64,000 nucleotides of DNA from Candidatus Crickella equi (GTDB lineage Bacteria; Bacillota; Clostridia; Peptostreptococcales; Anaerovoracaceae). Positions 1 to 8,917 of the stretch are shown here, piece after piece. The stretch's first letter is position 1. Each line of letters begins with the position of its first letter. The stretch lies in assembly GCA_018064755.1 (NCBI GenBank), contig JAGHUP010000003.1, forward strand, positions 62,001 through 126,000, read 5' to 3'. The translations under genes and the position numbers were made by a program. A model generated the notes under the pieces. It was not told the origin of the DNA, did not search any database, and saw only the letters and a program-made list of their open reading frames with translations.

Positions 1-1547
1 AGGAATTGATGAGTATAGCGCCTGACTATGCTAATCGCGAGATGAAAGATGGATCCGTTGAGGTAATTGATCCTGATGATGTTGAGATAGGGGATATACT
101 TATTGTTAAGCCGGGCGAGAAAATTCCTGTTGATGGAATTGTTGTTAGCGGTGAAGGTCTAATTAATACTTCGGCATTAACTGGTGAGTCGATGCCTCAG
201 TTTGTTAAAGTCGGAGATGATATCATTTCGGGTTGTATTAACGGTGAGAATCTTATTAAAATTAAGGCTGGCAAGTTGTATGATGATTCAACAGTCGCTC
301 AGATTCTTGAGATGGTAGAAAATGCTGCTACTAAGAAAAGTAAGACTGAAGCATTTATTACAAGATTTGCTAAGTATTATACGCCGATTGTTGTGCTATC
401 CGGTGCGACGCTAGCGTTTGTTCCGCCAATCTTCGTTGGCAATTTTGGAATGTGGGTTCTTAGAGCTTGTACATTCCTTGTAATATCTTGTCCATGTGCT
501 CTCGTAATATCTGTGCCACTGGCATTCTTTGGCGGAATTGGAGCAGCGAGTAAGAATGGTGTGCTGGTTAAAGGATCCAATTATCTTGAGATGATGGCTC
601 AATTGGATACTCTAGTTTCAGATAAAACTGGAACACTTACTGAAGGTAGGTTTAGAGTTAATAAAGTTGTAGCTGCTCCTGGTCATGCTGAAGAAGAGGT
701 TCTTAAGTACGCTGCTGCAGTAGAGAGTAACAGTACACATCCAATTGGTCTATCTATCGTTTCAGCATGTGAAGATAGGTATGACGCTAAATTGGTTGGT
801 AGCGTAGAAAACGTCCCTGGAAAGGGAATTATAGCCGTTGTAGACGGACATAAAATTGCTGTCGGCAACAATGTACTGGTTAGCCCGTTCCTAACTGGTA
901 CATCCAGTGAAAATGTACCAGTTAGGAACGGGCTGAAAGGTACATTGGTACATGTCAGTCTTGATGGTGAATATATTGGAAGTATTCAGGTTGCTGATGC
1001 GCCTAAGAGTGAGGCGAAGAAGGCAATTAGTGATATAATAAATGAGAAGGTTGAGCATGTCGTAATGCTGACAGGTGATGCCGAGGAGACAGCGAGAGCA
1101 CTCGCTGCTGAGCTCGGCGTTAGTGAGTATCGAGCTCAGCTGCTTCCACAAGACAAGGTGCATGTTGTGGAAGGTCTCCTCGGCAAGTTGCCAGAGAAGA
1201 AGTATCTGGCTTTCGTTGGAGATGGAATTAATGATGCACCAGTTCTGACAAGAGCAGATATCGGTATTGCTATGGGCTCACTTGGATCAGATGCGGCAAT
1301 CGAGGCTGCAGATATCGTTATTATGGACGATAATATCGCTAAGATTCCGATGCTCATCAGAATTGCTAGAAGAACGATTTCAATTAGTAAAGCAAATATT
1401 GCTTTCGCACTCACAGTTAAAATTGCTTGTCTCATACTTGGGGCACTTGGAATAGCGAATATGTGGGCTGCTGTATTTGCAGATGTTGGAGTCGCAATGA
1501 TATGTATTCTCAACTCAATGAGAATGCTTGCTAAGAGAACTTATTAG
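1..1547 (+). CDS. Zn/Cd-type P1B heavy-metal ATPase, 3' part
   Basis: This is a heavy-metal exporting P-type ATPase that enters the window from the left. The reading frame is already open at base 3 (Glu-Leu-Met-Ser-Ile-Ala-Pro-Asp-Tyr-Ala), matching the LM.IRPDYAN stretch that precedes the actuator domain, so the first ATG is not the real start. The actuator TGES motif, the transmembrane CPC metal site (about 490-498), the phosphorylation motif DKTGT (D at 621), an HP dipeptide in the nucleotide domain and GDGIND follow in order. A Lys in the penultimate helix and DVGV in the last helix are typical of the Zn/Cd/Pb subclass. A family A palindromic repeat (870-946) is read through in frame in the nucleotide-binding domain between NNVLV and GTLVHV, where family members have a variable loop. 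The next gene starts 9 bases after the stop. Confidence 0.93.
   Translation, partial: ELMSIAPDYANREMKDGSVEVIDPDDVEIGDILIVKPGEKIPVDGIVVSGEGLINTSALTGESMPQFVKVGDDIISGCINGENLIKIKAGKLYDDSTVAQILEMVENAATKKSKTEAFITRFAKYYTPIVVLSGATLAFVPPIFVGNFGMWVLRACTFLVISCPCALVISVPLAFFGGIGAASKNGVLVKGSNYLEMMAQLDTLVSDKTGTLTEGRFRVNKVVAAPGHAEEEVLKYAAAVESNSTHPIGLSIVSACEDRYDAKLVGSVENVPGKGIIAVVDGHKIAVGNNVLVSPFLTGTSSENVPVRNGLKGTLVHVSLDGEYIGSIQVADAPKSEAKKAISDIINEKVEHVVMLTGDAEETARALAAELGVSEYRAQLLPQDKVHVVEGLLGKLPEKKYLAFVGDGINDAPVLTRADIGIAMGSLGSDAAIEAADIVIMDDNIAKIPMLIRIARRTISISKANIAFALTVKIACLILGALGIANMWAAVFADVGVAMICILNSMRMLAKRTY
870..946. repeat. Family A palindromic repeat inside the ATPase gene
   Basis: Two 33-base arms (870-902 and 914-946) flank an 11-base spacer. 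The inner 21 bases of each arm (882-902 and 914-934) pair perfectly, and the outer ends AATGTAC/GTACATT pair again. The core is CCCGTTCCTAACTGGTACA and its complement. The same element lies between genes at 12139-12215 and 17862-17940. Here it is translated in frame without a stop, giving SPFLTGTSSENVPVRNGLKG. The element resembles two inverted REP units (a BIME); that classification is inference. Confidence 0.9.
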
Positions 1548-1556
1548 AGGATTGAT

Positions 1557-3857
1557 ATGGCACGTTCAGATAGATACGGACAGATAGAGGAAAGCGAGAA
1601 GGCTTACAATAAGATTAGAAAGAAATCTAAGAAAAAGAAGAAGCGTGGATGCCTTAAAGCTCTTATTATGCTAATTATTATTGTTGGTTTGATTTGTTGT
1701 GCAATTGGTGGCATTTATGCTGCAATTACTATTTCTCAAGCGCCTGCAATTAATCCTAAAACTATGTATGAATCGCTTAATTTGAGCACATACATTTACG
1801 ACAATAAGGATAAAGTAATTGAGTCTGTTTACTACGACGAGAATCGTCGCATATGTCATTATGAGGATCTTCCAGAGAATCTTAAGAACGCATTCATTGC
1901 TATTGAGGATAAGACTTTCTGGAAACATCACGGATTCAATTTCAAACGTATGGGTGGTGCGGTTCTTCAATCTGTTACTAGTGGCGGTATAAGTGGAACG
2001 AGTACTATCACACAACAGCTAGCCCGTAACGTATACCTTGCTGATATTAAGAGTGAGCGTTCTATTAAGCGTAAGATAATCGAGATGTATTACGCTTATG
2101 TTATCGAGCGTGAGCTATCCAAGGAGGAGATACTTGAGAGCTATCTTAACACGATTTATCTAGGCTATGGTTGTTATGGCGTTACTTCAGCGTCCAAAAC
2201 ATATTTTGGTGTTGACATAGGCGATTTATCGCTCGAACAGTGTGCGGCACTCGCAGCGCTTCCTCAGGCTCCAGATACATATGCTTTGATTAAGAGCGAA
2301 AAAGATGAATATTGCACTAAGGTTAAGAAGGGCATTTATGCTAACGATATCTCAAGGGATAGAAGAGAACTCTGTCTTGACTTGATGGCAGATCAAGAAT
2401 TTATTAGCGAAAATGAAGCTGATGCTGCCAAGAAGCCATTGGTTGATTTCATCAAGCCTGGTGTTTCGACAGCAAGCAACACTTCAACGTCGTATTTCAA
2501 AGATTATGTAATTGATCAGGTTGCTAAGGATCTAATGAATGAGTATGGAAAATCAGAGCAGGAAGCTTTGAATATGATATATACTAAGGGGCTTAAGATT
2601 CACTCAACACTTGATTCTAAGATACAGAAGGTTGTTGCTAAGGAATTGAAGAAGGATAGCAACTTCCCTAACACTGCCAAGGGCAAGAAACCTGAAGCAG
2701 CAATGGTAGTTGTTAGTGTTAAGAACGGTGCCATTCGCGCTATGGCTGGTGGACGTAAGCCTGACGGAGAGCAACTGTATAATAGAGCAACAGCTACAAG
2801 ACAGCCAGGATCTTCAATCAAGCCTCTGGCGGTATATGGTGCAGCTCTACAGAAGAGTTTTGAACTTGCTGAGAAAGGCCATAGGTGGGACTATGTCAAC
2901 TATGGCTATGACAAGCAGGGAACAAGTGGCTATGGTAGTTACATAACAGCATCATCCAGGGTTAACGATGAGAAGATGGTTGTTAATGGCAAAGTATGGC
3001 CATACAACTCTAATGGCGCTTTCACAGGAAAGAATACTTTCAGAACTGCTATTCAACAGTCAATCAATACCTGCGCAGTTAAGATTCAACTGCAGGTAGG
3101 CAATCAGTATTCTGCTGATATGGTACAAAGATTTGGAATATCATTACTTGTAACAGATACATCCAAAGCTGCAAATGATATGAATGCCGCTTCGCTCGCA
3201 CTGGGTGGTCTGACATATGGCGTTAGCCCTCTTGAAATGGCTCTCGCATATTCAGTTTTCCCTAATGGTGGTAAGCTCAATGAAGGTCACTGCTATACAT
3301 ATGTTGAAGATAGAGATGGCAAGGTCCTGCTCGAGCACAAGAACACTGCCAAAGAAGTCCTCGACCCAGGCGTTGCATGGATAATGACAGATGTACTTAA
3401 ATCTGTTGTAAGCAGAGGTATCGCAGGTGGTGCTTCGCTCAGCGGTATACAGTCAGGCGGTAAGACCGGAACTACCCAGGATCAGTTTGATATCTGGTTC
3501 GATGGCTTCACTCCAAGATATGCTGCATCTCTTTGGATAGGAACAGATCAGAATGTACCATTAACTACTATGTCTGGACCTGCTGCATCTCTCTGGGGAA
3601 AGATCATGAATCAGATTCCTAAAGTTAAGAAGGGCAAGTACAAGAGTATGCCTAGCGATGTTGTTAAGTTAGGCGGTGAGTATTATACTATGGGAACTCA
3701 GCCTGGATATGGAGAGAATGAACTACCTGAATCTGATACTAGAACAGATAAACCAGATGAACCAACCAAAAAGAAAGATGAAAAGTCTGATAAGAAAGAC
3801 AAAAAGTCAAATATAAAAGAAAAAGTAAAGAAAGACGTAAAGAAAGCTAAGAAATAG
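1557..3857 (+). CDS. Class A penicillin-binding protein (PBP1A-like)
   Basis: This is a bifunctional cell-wall enzyme that polymerises and cross-links peptidoglycan on the outer face of the membrane. A Lys/Arg-rich cytoplasmic tail (about 20-31) is followed by one transmembrane segment (about 33-59). The glycosyltransferase domain carries EDKTFWKHHG with catalytic Glu117. The transpeptidase domain shows the SxxK motif (Ser419-Lys422), SIN (502-504) and KTGTT (636-640). The C-terminus ends in a low-complexity Lys/Asp-rich tail from about residue 725. At 766 residues it is of normal length. An AGAGG ribosome binding site precedes the ATG. The gene is probably cotranscribed with the metal ATPase, and its stop is followed at once by a family B palindrome. 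Confidence 0.93.
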   Translation: MARSDRYGQIEESEKAYNKIRKKSKKKKKRGCLKALIMLIIIVGLICCAIGGIYAAITISQAPAINPKTMYESLNLSTYIYDNKDKVIESVYYDENRRICHYEDLPENLKNAFIAIEDKTFWKHHGFNFKRMGGAVLQSVTSGGISGTSTITQQLARNVYLADIKSERSIKRKIIEMYYAYVIERELSKEEILESYLNTIYLGYGCYGVTSASKTYFGVDIGDLSLEQCAALAALPQAPDTYALIKSEKDEYCTKVKKGIYANDISRDRRELCLDLMADQEFISENEADAAKKPLVDFIKPGVSTASNTSTSYFKDYVIDQVAKDLMNEYGKSEQEALNMIYTKGLKIHSTLDSKIQKVVAKELKKDSNFPNTAKGKKPEAAMVVVSVKNGAIRAMAGGRKPDGEQLYNRATATRQPGSSIKPLAVYGAALQKSFELAEKGHRWDYVNYGYDKQGTSGYGSYITASSRVNDEKMVVNGKVWPYNSNGAFTGKNTFRTAIQQSINTCAVKIQLQVGNQYSADMVQRFGISLLVTDTSKAANDMNAASLALGGLTYGVSPLEMALAYSVFPNGGKLNEGHCYTYVEDRDGKVLLEHKNTAKEVLDPGVAWIMTDVLKSVVSRGIAGGASLSGIQSGGKTGTTQDQFDIWFDGFTPRYAASLWIGTDQNVPLTTMSGPAASLWGKIMNQIPKVKKGKYKSMPSDVVKLGGEYYTMGTQPGYGENELPESDTRTDKPDEPTKKKDEKSDKKDKKSNIKEKVKKDVKKAKK

Positions 3858-3863
3858 TAAGAT

Positions 3864-3927
3864 TTTGCAACAGCGGGTCAGACCTAAGTTGCAAGATTGC
3901 AACTTAGGTCTGACCCGCTGTTGCAAA
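3864..3927. repeat. Family B palindromic repeat, perfect inverted pair
   Basis: Two 31-base arms (3864-3894 and 3897-3927) are exact reverse complements separated only by GA. Each arm is a unit with TTGCAA at both ends around GGGTCAGACC. A second locus with the same unit and the same GA spacer, but with the units in direct order, lies at 22907-22961. The element sits between the PBP stop and the rimP promoter and could act as a transcription barrier. No transposase is nearby. Confidence 0.92.
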
Positions 3928-3942
3928 GAATGCAAAAAAGTC

Positions 3943-3971
3943 TTGCAATTTCAAGGGAATTGGTGTATAAA
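3943..3971 (+). promoter_or_regulatory. Putative promoter of the rimP-nusA-infB operon
   Basis: A TTGCAA -35 box (3943-3948) and a TATAAA -10 box (3966-3971) are separated by 17 bases. They lie 68 bases upstream of the rimP start and just after the family B palindrome. Position and spacing fit a vegetative promoter; no experiment supports it here. Confidence 0.55.
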
Positions 3972-3996
3972 TAGCAATATAAGTTATATTTGTTCG

Positions 3997-4021
3997 AAAG
4001 AGTGGGTCAAGCCCACTCTTT
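3997..4021 (+). promoter_or_regulatory. Hairpin in the rimP operon leader
   Basis: The arms AAAGAGTGGG (3997-4006) and CCCACTCTTT (4012-4021) pair perfectly around a 5-base loop and are followed by a weak T-rich stretch. It sits between the putative promoter and rimP, so it could be an attenuator or a leader structure used for feedback by NusA. Its function is inference. Confidence 0.55.
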
Positions 4022-4038
4022 CAGTTTTATTCAGGACA

Positions 4039-4497
4039 ATGGAAAAGATAGAAACATTATTAAATGAATACCTTGCTGACAAGGATCTGGAGCTGTACAG
4101 ACTTGTTCACAAGAAGGAAGGTAAAGATTGGGTCTTGCGTGTACTTTTGGACAAGCCAGAGGGTTCAGAGCAGGAATATGTCGACATCGAGGAATGCGAA
4201 GAAGTTGCTAGATGGTTGTCTGACAAGCTTGACGAGATTGACTTCAGCGACAAGCAGTACAACCTCGAGGTATGCTCACCGGGACTGGATCGCGAGCTTA
4301 TCAAGGATAGCGATTTCAGACGTTTTGCCGGAAGAGTGGTAGAAGTAAAGACATACGAGCAGATCAATGGCATGAAGAATTTCGAAGGTACATTGATTGG
4401 CAAGGAAGACAACGTTATTAAACTGGATATCGATGGCGCAACTCTCGAGTTGCCAGCTGACAAGGTATCCAAGATCAATTTGGCAGTAATTTTTTAG
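4039..4497 (+). CDS. rimP: Ribosome maturation factor RimP
   Basis: RimP helps assemble the 30S ribosomal subunit. The 152-residue protein has the family length, an N-terminal alpha/beta domain and the signature VCSPGLDRELIKDSDFRRF around residues 80-98, followed by a small beta-barrel domain. The ATG at 4039 is chosen because the protein then begins MEKIETLL like the family; the frame stays open further upstream, but that part lies in the leader hairpin and repeat. AGGA lies only two bases before the start, so initiation may be weak. It is the first gene of the translation operon, nine bases before nusA. Confidence 0.93.
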   Translation: MEKIETLLNEYLADKDLELYRLVHKKEGKDWVLRVLLDKPEGSEQEYVDIEECEEVARWLSDKLDEIDFSDKQYNLEVCSPGLDRELIKDSDFRRFAGRVVEVKTYEQINGMKNFEGTLIGKEDNVIKLDIDGATLELPADKVSKINLAVIF

Positions 4498-4506
4498 GAG
4501 GACAAA

Positions 4507-5610
4507 ATGGCACAGAATGAATTTCTCGAAGCGTTCAAGGATCTTCAGAAAGAGAAGAATCTCTCAGAGGAAGAAATCATCGGCGCAATCAAGGATTCTA
4601 TTGAGAATGCATACAGAAAGAACTATGGTGCATCCAATGTAAGAGTTGAAGTAGACATGGAGCAGGGCGCTGTAACAGTTCTCATGGGCATGGAAGTTGT
4701 TGAGGAAGTTGAGGACGATATGACTCAGATTAGCCTCACTGATGCTAAGGAACTGTACGACGGTTATGAGGTTGGCGACATCGTTGAGTACGAGATCGAT
4801 CCTAAGGATTTCAACCGTATTGCAGCACAGGGTGCTAAGCAAGTCTTCGTTCAGAAGAATAGAGAAGCTGAGAGATCAAACTCCTTCAACGAGTATATCG
4901 ACAAGAAGGGTCAGATTATCACAGGTAAGGTTGAGAGAATCAACAATGGAACAATGCTCCTCTCACTGGGAAGCACAGAGGGTATCGTACCTAATTCAGA
5001 GCAGGTACGCACTGAGTCCTTTAAGCCTGGCGACAGAGTTAAGGTTTACGTTATGGACGTTAAGAAAGAGAGCAAGGGACCTCAGGTATTCCTGTCAAGA
5101 TCACATCCTGGTCTGGTAAGAGGACTCTTCGAACTCGAGATTCCTGAGATTGCAGACGGAACAGTTGAGATTAAGGGCATCGCTAGAGAAGCTGGTTCCA
5201 GAACCAAAATCGCAGTTTACTCTCATGATGAGAACGTTGATCCTGTAGGTGCTTGCGTTGGTAACAGAGGCGGCAGAGTACAGAACATCGCAGACGAGCT
5301 CTTCGGTGAGAAGATTGATATCATCGTATGGGATGAGGATCCTGCAGTACTTATCTCCAACGTATTAAGACCAGCAATCGTTGAAGGCGTATACGTTAAC
5401 GAAGAAGAGAAGTCAGCTACAGCAGTAGTTCCTGAGCAGCAGCTCTCACTGGCAATCGGTAGAGAAGGTCAGAATGTAAGACTTGCTGCAAGAGTCAGCG
5501 GATGGAAGATTGATATCAAGTCCAACGACCAGCTCAAGGAAATGGGATTTGCATTCGATGAGTATGAAGATGCAGAAGAGGATGTAAATGAGGAGACAGC
5601 AGCAGAGTAA
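4507..5610 (+). CDS. nusA: Transcription elongation/termination factor NusA
   Basis: NusA binds RNA polymerase and nascent RNA and modulates pausing, termination and antitermination. The 367-residue protein has the N-terminal polymerase-binding domain (about 1-125), an S1 domain (about 130-200, beginning at KKGQIITGKVERINNG) and two KH domains. The signature VGACVGNRGGRVQNIADEL lies near residue 250, and AIGREGQNVRLAARVSGWKI lies near the end. The C-terminal acidic repeats of E. coli NusA are absent, as in other Firmicutes. A strong AGGAGG site precedes the ATG. The 3' end overlaps ylxR by 23 bases. Confidence 0.95.
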   Translation: MAQNEFLEAFKDLQKEKNLSEEEIIGAIKDSIENAYRKNYGASNVRVEVDMEQGAVTVLMGMEVVEEVEDDMTQISLTDAKELYDGYEVGDIVEYEIDPKDFNRIAAQGAKQVFVQKNREAERSNSFNEYIDKKGQIITGKVERINNGTMLLSLGSTEGIVPNSEQVRTESFKPGDRVKVYVMDVKKESKGPQVFLSRSHPGLVRGLFELEIPEIADGTVEIKGIAREAGSRTKIAVYSHDENVDPVGACVGNRGGRVQNIADELFGEKIDIIVWDEDPAVLISNVLRPAIVEGVYVNEEEKSATAVVPEQQLSLAIGREGQNVRLAARVSGWKIDIKSNDQLKEMGFAFDEYEDAEEDVNEETAAE

Positions 5611-5872
5611 GCCGATGCGTAGATGCATTGCTTGCTACACATCGTATCCACAGAACGAACTACAGAGATTCACTTTGGTGGACGGCGAGATAGTTCCAGA
5701 TACTGATGGAAAGAATGATGGAAGAGGATTCTACCTCTGCAAGAAGAGAGAATGCCTCGATGTAGCAATTAAGAAGAAAGCTTTTAATAGGATCTGCAAG
5801 AAGAACGTAGATCCAGATACTATAAGACAGGTTGTTGAGAAGGTACTCGACAACACTAAGGAGGCACAATAA
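5588..5872 (+). CDS. ylxR: YlxR family RNA-binding protein
   Basis: This small basic protein (94 residues) is of the YlxR/DUF448 family that almost always sits between nusA and infB. It shows the motif PMRRCIACYTSYPQNELQRF near the N-terminus and GRGFYLCKKRECLDVAIKKKAF in the middle. The ATG at 5588 overlaps the end of nusA and follows a GAGG site. The gene normally found next, ylxQ (an L7Ae-like protein), is missing: the infB start overlaps the last base of the ylxR stop codon. YlxR has been described as an RNA- or nucleoid-associated regulator; its exact role here is not shown by the sequence. Confidence 0.9.
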   Translation: MRRQQQSKPMRRCIACYTSYPQNELQRFTLVDGEIVPDTDGKNDGRGFYLCKKRECLDVAIKKKAFNRICKKNVDPDTIRQVVEKVLDNTKEAQ

Positions 5873-8523
5873 TGTCAAAAAAAGTTAGCGAGCTTATCAA
5901 GGAACTCGAAGTTGATTTCGAGAAACTGAATGGATATGCGGAGCAGCTTGGTATCAAATTAGCAGGAGAAAAGTCAAGCATCGATGATGGCGAAGCTGAT
6001 AGACTGGCTAAGACAGTTAATATGCTGCTGGGTAGACCAACAGCTGAGACTGCTAGCAACAAGCCTAAAATCAATGCAAAGCTGGTACTTCCTAAGAGAG
6101 AAGCACCTAAGGCAAAGCCTGTTGCGCCAGTTAAGCCTGCTGAAGAGCCTAAGGAAGAAGTTAAGGAAGAGCCTGTTGTAGAAGAGGCTCCTGTTGCTGA
6201 GACTCCAGCACCTGAAACTAAGGTTGAAGAGCCTAAGAAGGCAGAAGAACCTAAGGCTGATGTACCAGTTAGGAACGACCTAAGTGGTGCAGAAGAATAC
6301 CAGAATGCTCCTAATAAGCCTATGCGTTTCAAGAAGATTTCTGACGCTGAAACTGAGAAAAAGAAAGCAGAAGAGAATAAGAAGAAACAGCAGGCTAATA
6401 GGGAAAAATTCTACAAGGATAATAAAGACAAGAAAGATCACGGCGACAAGAACCGTGGTGATAAGAAGGATTTCAAGAAAGATAAGAACGACAAGGACAG
6501 CAAGCCAACTCAGAATAGAGGAGGCAATGCCGGCGGTTCTGATGCTCCTGCAGGAAATGCTAAAAAGGGTAAAAGCAAGAAGTTCTTCGACAATAAGGAT
6601 AAGGACAAGCAGTCAAGATTTGATAGAAGAGAAGACGGTCCTGGTTCAAGACGTAATAATAACAACAATAACATCTATGATGAACGTTCACTGGAGAAGC
6701 AGGAGCGTAGCAAGAAGAAGTACAAGACTAAGGTTGAGGAAGAACCTACAATTGAGGAGCTTCTCCCAGAAGGTACTATCGCTGTAACAGTTCCTATTAC
6801 TGTAGCTGGACTATCAGAGCAGGCTGAAATCAGCGTATCCACTATCATCATGTCAATGATGCAGATGGGTGTTATGGCTACTGTTAACCAAACGCTCGAT
6901 AAGGATGCAGTTGAACTGCTCGCAGCAGAGCTTGGACTTCAGATTGTAGTTACTGAGGAAGAGGAAGAAATCATCGAAGCTGGTATCGATAACCACGTTG
7001 ATAACGAGAACGATCTCGTAGGTCGTCCACCTATCATCACAGTTATGGGTCACGTTGACCACGGTAAGACTTCACTTCTGGACGCTATCCGTAACACTAA
7101 TGTTACTGCAGGCGAGTCCGGTGGTATCACTCAGCACATCGGTGCGTCTGAGGTAGAGATTAACGGTCAGAAGATAGTATTCCTTGATACACCGGGACAT
7201 GAGGCTTTTACTACAATGAGAGCTAGAGGTGCGCAGGTTACAGATATCGCTGTACTGGTAGTAGCAGCTGACGACGGCGTAATGCCACAGACCGTAGAGT
7301 CTATCAGCCACGCTAAGGCAGCAGGCGTTCCTATCATCGTTGCAATTAATAAGATGGATAAGCCAGGCGCTAATCCGGATAGAGTTAAGCAGGAACTCAC
7401 AGAGCACGGCATCATCGTAGAAGACTGGGGTGGCGAAACAATCGCTGTACCTGTATCCGCTAAGAAGGGTGAAGGAATCACTGAGCTCCTCGAGATGATT
7501 CTGCTTCAGGCAGAGGTTCTCGAACTCAAGGCTAACCCTGACAGACTCGCTATGGGTACTGTAATCGAGGCTAGACTTGATAAGGCTAAGGGACCTGTTG
7601 CTACACTGCTCGTATCCAACGGAACACTTAAGTCCGGACAGTCTGTTGTAGCAGGTACTTGTGCTGGTAAGATCAGAGTAATGACTGACCACAAGGGTAA
7701 GGCAATCAGAAAGGCTGGCCCAGCAACTGCTGTAGAAATCCTCGGTCTGTCCGATGTTCCAGCAGCTGGTGATGCTTTCAACGCTGTAAGAGACGACAAG
7801 ACAGCTAGAGAAATCGCAAATAACCGTAAGGAGAAGATGAGAGAAGAGGTTCTGGCTAAGAATGCTAGCATGACTCTCGACAAACTGTTCAGCCAGATTC
7901 AGGAAGGCGAAGCTAAAGAACTTAACCTCATCGTAAAGGCTGACGTACAGGGTTCAGTTGGTGCTATCATCACATCCCTCGAGAAGCTCCAGACTCCGGA
8001 GGTTAAGATTAATGTAATCCACTCAGGCGTTGGTACTGTAAATGAGTCAGACGTAACTCTTGCTGAGACATCCAATGCTATCATCATCGGATTCAACGTA
8101 AGACCTTCATCTGCAGTTGAAAAGCAGGCTAAGGATCACGAAGTAGAGATGAGACTCTACAGAGTAATCTACGATATCCTCGATGATATTGAGGCAGCTA
8201 TGAAGGGTATGCTCGATCCTGAATTCAAGGAAGAGGTTCTCGGAAAGGCTGTAGTTAGAGATACATTCAAGGTGCCTAGCGTTGGAGTTATCGGTGGATG
8301 CTACGTTCAGGAAGGTATTGTTAAGCGTAACGAACAGATTAGACTTGTACGTGATGGTATCGTAATCCACGAGGGTGTTATTTCATCCCTTAAGAGATTC
8401 AAGGACGACGCCAAGGAAGTTGCACAGGGTTACGAGTGTGGTCTCGGTATCGAGAACTACAACGATATCAAGCCTGAGGACGTAATTGAGTGCTTCACAA
8501 TGGTAGAGGTTGAAAGAGCATAA
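5872..8523 (+). CDS. infB: Translation initiation factor IF-2
   Basis: IF-2 is the GTPase that delivers initiator tRNA to the 30S subunit. The 883-residue protein starts with the IF2 N-terminal helical motif ([20 protein letters not shown]), followed by a long charged Lys/Glu/Asn-rich linker to about residue 295. The G domain then shows GHVDHGKTS (G1), DTPGHEAF (G3) and NKMD (G4), followed by the C1 and C2 domains. An AAGGAGG site precedes the ATG. The linker contains a 31-base family A repeat half unit read in frame as [10 protein letters not shown] (6261-6291). The peptide parallels VPVRNGLKGT in the upstream metal ATPase. Confidence 0.97.
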   Translation: MSKKVSELIKELEVDFEKLNGYAEQLGIKLAGEKSSIDDGEADRLAKTVNMLLGRPTAETASNKPKINAKLVLPKREAPKAKPVAPVKPAEEPKEEVKEEPVVEEAPVAETPAPETKVEEPKKAEEPKADVPVRNDLSGAEEYQNAPNKPMRFKKISDAETEKKKAEENKKKQQANREKFYKDNKDKKDHGDKNRGDKKDFKKDKNDKDSKPTQNRGGNAGGSDAPAGNAKKGKSKKFFDNKDKDKQSRFDRREDGPGSRRNNNNNNIYDERSLEKQERSKKKYKTKVEEEPTIEELLPEGTIAVTVPITVAGLSEQAEISVSTIIMSMMQMGVMATVNQTLDKDAVELLAAELGLQIVVTEEEEEIIEAGIDNHVDNENDLVGRPPIITVMGHVDHGKTSLLDAIRNTNVTAGESGGITQHIGASEVEINGQKIVFLDTPGHEAFTTMRARGAQVTDIAVLVVAADDGVMPQTVESISHAKAAGVPIIVAINKMDKPGANPDRVKQELTEHGIIVEDWGGETIAVPVSAKKGEGITELLEMILLQAEVLELKANPDRLAMGTVIEARLDKAKGPVATLLVSNGTLKSGQSVVAGTCAGKIRVMTDHKGKAIRKAGPATAVEILGLSDVPAAGDAFNAVRDDKTAREIANNRKEKMREEVLAKNASMTLDKLFSQIQEGEAKELNLIVKADVQGSVGAIITSLEKLQTPEVKINVIHSGVGTVNESDVTLAETSNAIIIGFNVRPSSAVEKQAKDHEVEMRLYRVIYDILDDIEAAMKGMLDPEFKEEVLGKAVVRDTFKVPSVGVIGGCYVQEGIVKRNEQIRLVRDGIVIHEGVISSLKRFKDDAKEVAQGYECGLGIENYNDIKPEDVIECFTMVEVERA
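6261..6291. repeat. Family A repeat half unit inside infB
   Basis: Bases 6261-6277 are identical to 914-930 of the ATPase copy (17 bases, TGTACCAGTTAGGAACG). Bases 6279-6291 are identical to 17882-17894 of the copy after ppk (CCTAAGTGGTGCA). The unit forms its own hairpin of 13-base arms with two mismatches around AACGA. It reads in the same frame as the ATPase copy. It lies in the disordered linker of IF-2, where an insertion would be tolerated. Confidence 0.8.
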
Positions 8524-8524
8524 T

Positions 8525-8917
8525 ATGGCAAGACATAGACAGGGAAGACTTAGTGAGGAAATCAAGAAGAGTATTTCAAACTTCCTGATTAACGGAGCTA
8601 AGGATCCAAGACTTAATTCAAGAATTATTACAATCACTGGTGTTGAAGTGACTAATGACGGTAGCTATGCGACGGTATACGTATCGCCGCTGGCTCTCGC
8701 TGATGAGGACAAAGCGCAAGTCGTGAGCGACGTTTTGGCAGGATTCGAGAAGGCGAAGGGTGCGTTAAGATCTCAGGTTTCAAGAGACATCAAATTGAGA
8801 CACACACCGGAGCTCATCTTCAAGCATGACTCATCGCAGGACTACGGTGCTCACATCGACTCACTGATTGAAGAAATCAATGCTCAGCCTAAGAGCACTG
8901 ATAACGAGGAAGAATAA
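8525..8917 (+). CDS. rbfA: 30S ribosome-binding factor RbfA
   Basis: RbfA is a cold-shock-related factor for 16S rRNA 5' end maturation. The 130-residue protein has the single KH-like domain, with EEIKKSISNFLINGAKDPRL near the start and the signature LRSQVSRDIKLRHTPELIF near residues 82-100. The ATG at 8525, one base after the infB stop, gives the usual MARHRQGRL start; a TTG 15 bases upstream inside infB has no better ribosome binding site. The stop overlaps the start of nrnA (TAATG), indicating translational coupling. Confidence 0.94.
   Translation: MARHRQGRLSEEIKKSISNFLINGAKDPRLNSRIITITGVEVTNDGSYATVYVSPLALADEDKAQVVSDVLAGFEKAKGALRSQVSRDIKLRHTPELIFKHDSSQDYGAHIDSLIEEINAQPKSTDNEEE

Noticed and set aside
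3865-4038. N-terminal extension of rimP through the family B repeat and leader hairpin
   Set aside because: The extension would be translated from repeat and promoter sequence and has no counterpart in RimP proteins; the ATG at 4039 gives the family start.
7072-7692. Minus-strand open frame of 206 codons opposite infB
   Set aside because: It is antisense to the conserved G domain of IF-2 and its translation is Ser/Cys/Leu-rich with no motif.
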